Shown here: positions 63,421 to 64,000 of the stretch, one piece after another
How the letters are laid out: every line of letters begins with the position of its first letter
Numbering within the stretch: position 1 is the first letter of the stretch
Assembly (NCBI RefSeq): GCF_030056655.1
Contig: NZ_JASHIE010000002.1
Location: forward strand, 453,418 to 517,417
Direction of reading: 5' to 3'
DNA length: 64,000 nt
From: Flectobacillus rivi
GTDB lineage: Bacteria > Bacteroidota > Bacteroidia > Cytophagales > Spirosomataceae
Notes under the pieces: generated by a model
The model's input: the letters and a program-made list of their open reading frames with translations, nothing else
Told to the model about the DNA's origin: nothing
The model's database searches: none
Position numbers and translations under genes: made by a program

Positions 63421-63443
63421 TGTGTAAAGAGCTTTAAAAAGCG

Positions 63444-63593
63444 CTTAATTTAGTGAATTGAGATTGAGTGATGAGTGATTATTTTTATTTGAAATTTACC
63501 AGTAGAGACGCAATGATTGTGTCCTAAGCCGAATAATATCTAGTGATGTAGTATCAAAAAAAGCGGTCGGAAAGTAATTTTCGACCGCTTTTT
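63444..63593. repeat. Dispersed repeat family A, copy 4 (interrupted)
   Basis: It keeps aatttagtgaattgag, the segment agtagagacgcaatgattg (one change in the following stem) and the terminator stem aaaaagcggtcggaaa / ttttcgaccgcttttt at 63558-63593. The sequence then breaks off at cctctta instead of the expected ttgat and outer end. A palindrome and a transposase gene follow, so an insertion has probably cut it. The whole gap 63268-63688 is thus terminator, repeat and IS end. Confidence 0.72.
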
Positions 63594-63633
63594 CCTCTTA
63601 GTGTGCGACTTAAGTCGCACACTAAGAGGAAAA
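63590..63633. repeat. 44-bp perfect palindrome
   Basis: Two 22-base arms meet without a loop (centre gcgacttaagtcgc). It sits exactly where repeat A4 is interrupted, 56 bases before the transposase start. It may be part of the IS left end or a transcription terminator that shields the IS. Confidence 0.75.
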
Positions 63634-63688
63634 GAAATTCGCTACTATTTGTCCTTGCCTAAAATAGGTTGCCCTCAAAAATCAACTA

Positions 63689-64000
63689 ATGATGGCAACT
63701 TCAAAATCTAAAACTGGAAAAAGTACAAAATACGAGATTCGTCAAAGTCGTATTTTTAGTGAGTCGTTCAAACGAGAAAAAGTCGAAGATATTCTCAACA
63801 AAAGGATTAGTATTATCGAATTTTGTAAATTGTGGGATGTAAGTAGCACAAGCGTTTATCGCTGGATTTACCAGTATTCTTCCCACTACAAAAAAGGAAC
63901 TAAGATGATTGTACAACAAGATTCCGAAGAAGCTAAAACCCAGGAGCTACTCAAAAAAGTAGCTGAACTCGAACGTATCTTAGGGCAAAAACAAATGGAA
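63689..64000 (+). mobile_element. IS3-type transposase OrfA (helix-turn-helix), cut by window edge
   Basis: The frame is open from 63689 (next ATG at 63692) to the window end, 104 codons. An N-terminal helix-turn-helix (ISIIEFCKLWDVSSTSVYRW) is followed by a leucine-rich coiled coil (ELLKKVAELERILGQKQME), the layout of IS3/IS911 OrfA. The catalytic OrfB would lie outside the window, so activity cannot be judged. Confidence 0.82.

Overview
The window is chromosomal DNA of a Bacteroidota bacterium, most likely from the Cytophagales (Spirosomaceae/Cytophagaceae type). The A+T-rich sequence has TAnnTTTG -7 boxes with TTTG -33 boxes and no obvious Shine-Dalgarno sites. It also encodes a PorE-like TPR/propeller/OmpA protein, a DUF6089-type barrel, TamB, a 7TM-DISM hybrid kinase and bpX-type ternary-system proteins. 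No plasmid or phage backbone is seen. Genus cannot be fixed from the sequence alone.

Layout. 1-6.5 kb (minus strand): a truncated PorE-like OmpA protein, an MFS exporter translationally coupled to a UbiA-like membrane protein, a MOSC protein and a CPBP membrane protease. 6.7-14.3 kb (minus): a surface-polysaccharide cluster with FkbM methyltransferase, two GT4 glycosyltransferases, a Wzx-like flippase, a TylF-type methyltransferase, a frameshifted LamG lipoprotein and another methyltransferase. 14.6-37.3 kb: housekeeping genes, namely a TPR protein, M16 peptidase, ispF, dapF, a GNAT, a TMTC-like membrane/TPR protein, an outer-membrane barrel, rel/spoT, fur, purA, a NUDIX hydrolase divergent from a DeoR regulator, tsaD divergent from a TamB giant, and DinB.

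37.4-48.9 kb is an accessory block lying between two identical tRNA-Asp(GTC) genes that also share a terminator and promoter elements. All its genes are on the plus strand. First comes a MazG-like pyrophosphohydrolase overlapping by ATGA with a GIY-YIG nuclease / Schlafen-type (DUF2075) helicase / LexA-S24 peptidase fusion. Then come a membrane-anchored PD-(D/E)XK nuclease, a DEDDh exonuclease and a five-gene MoxR-vWA operon resembling the MoxR-vWA-beta-propeller (bpX) ternary conflict systems. I regard the fusion protein, which has intact S24 Ser/Lys residues and a correctly spaced Ala-Gly candidate self-cleavage site, as the most interesting object in the window.

49-64 kb: a LytTR regulator with a degenerate receiver, a thrombospondin-type-3 repeat surface protein, a HopJ-family protein, an arginyl-tRNA-protein-transferase-like protein and a hybrid histidine kinase. 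A stress-like cluster follows with a universal stress protein, a CXXC-less thioredoxin fold, an L,D-transpeptidase and three tandem paralogues of an unrecognised helical family. The window ends in the 5' part of an IS3-type transposase.

Two dispersed intergenic repeat families stand out. Family A (four copies) carries a strong bidirectional-terminator hairpin inside inverted ends related to a CATGAGTCATCCC core. Family B (five copies) consists of GGATTTCGGAA-type arms, with 21-bp terminal inverted repeats in the best copy. Both look like small non-autonomous mobile elements.
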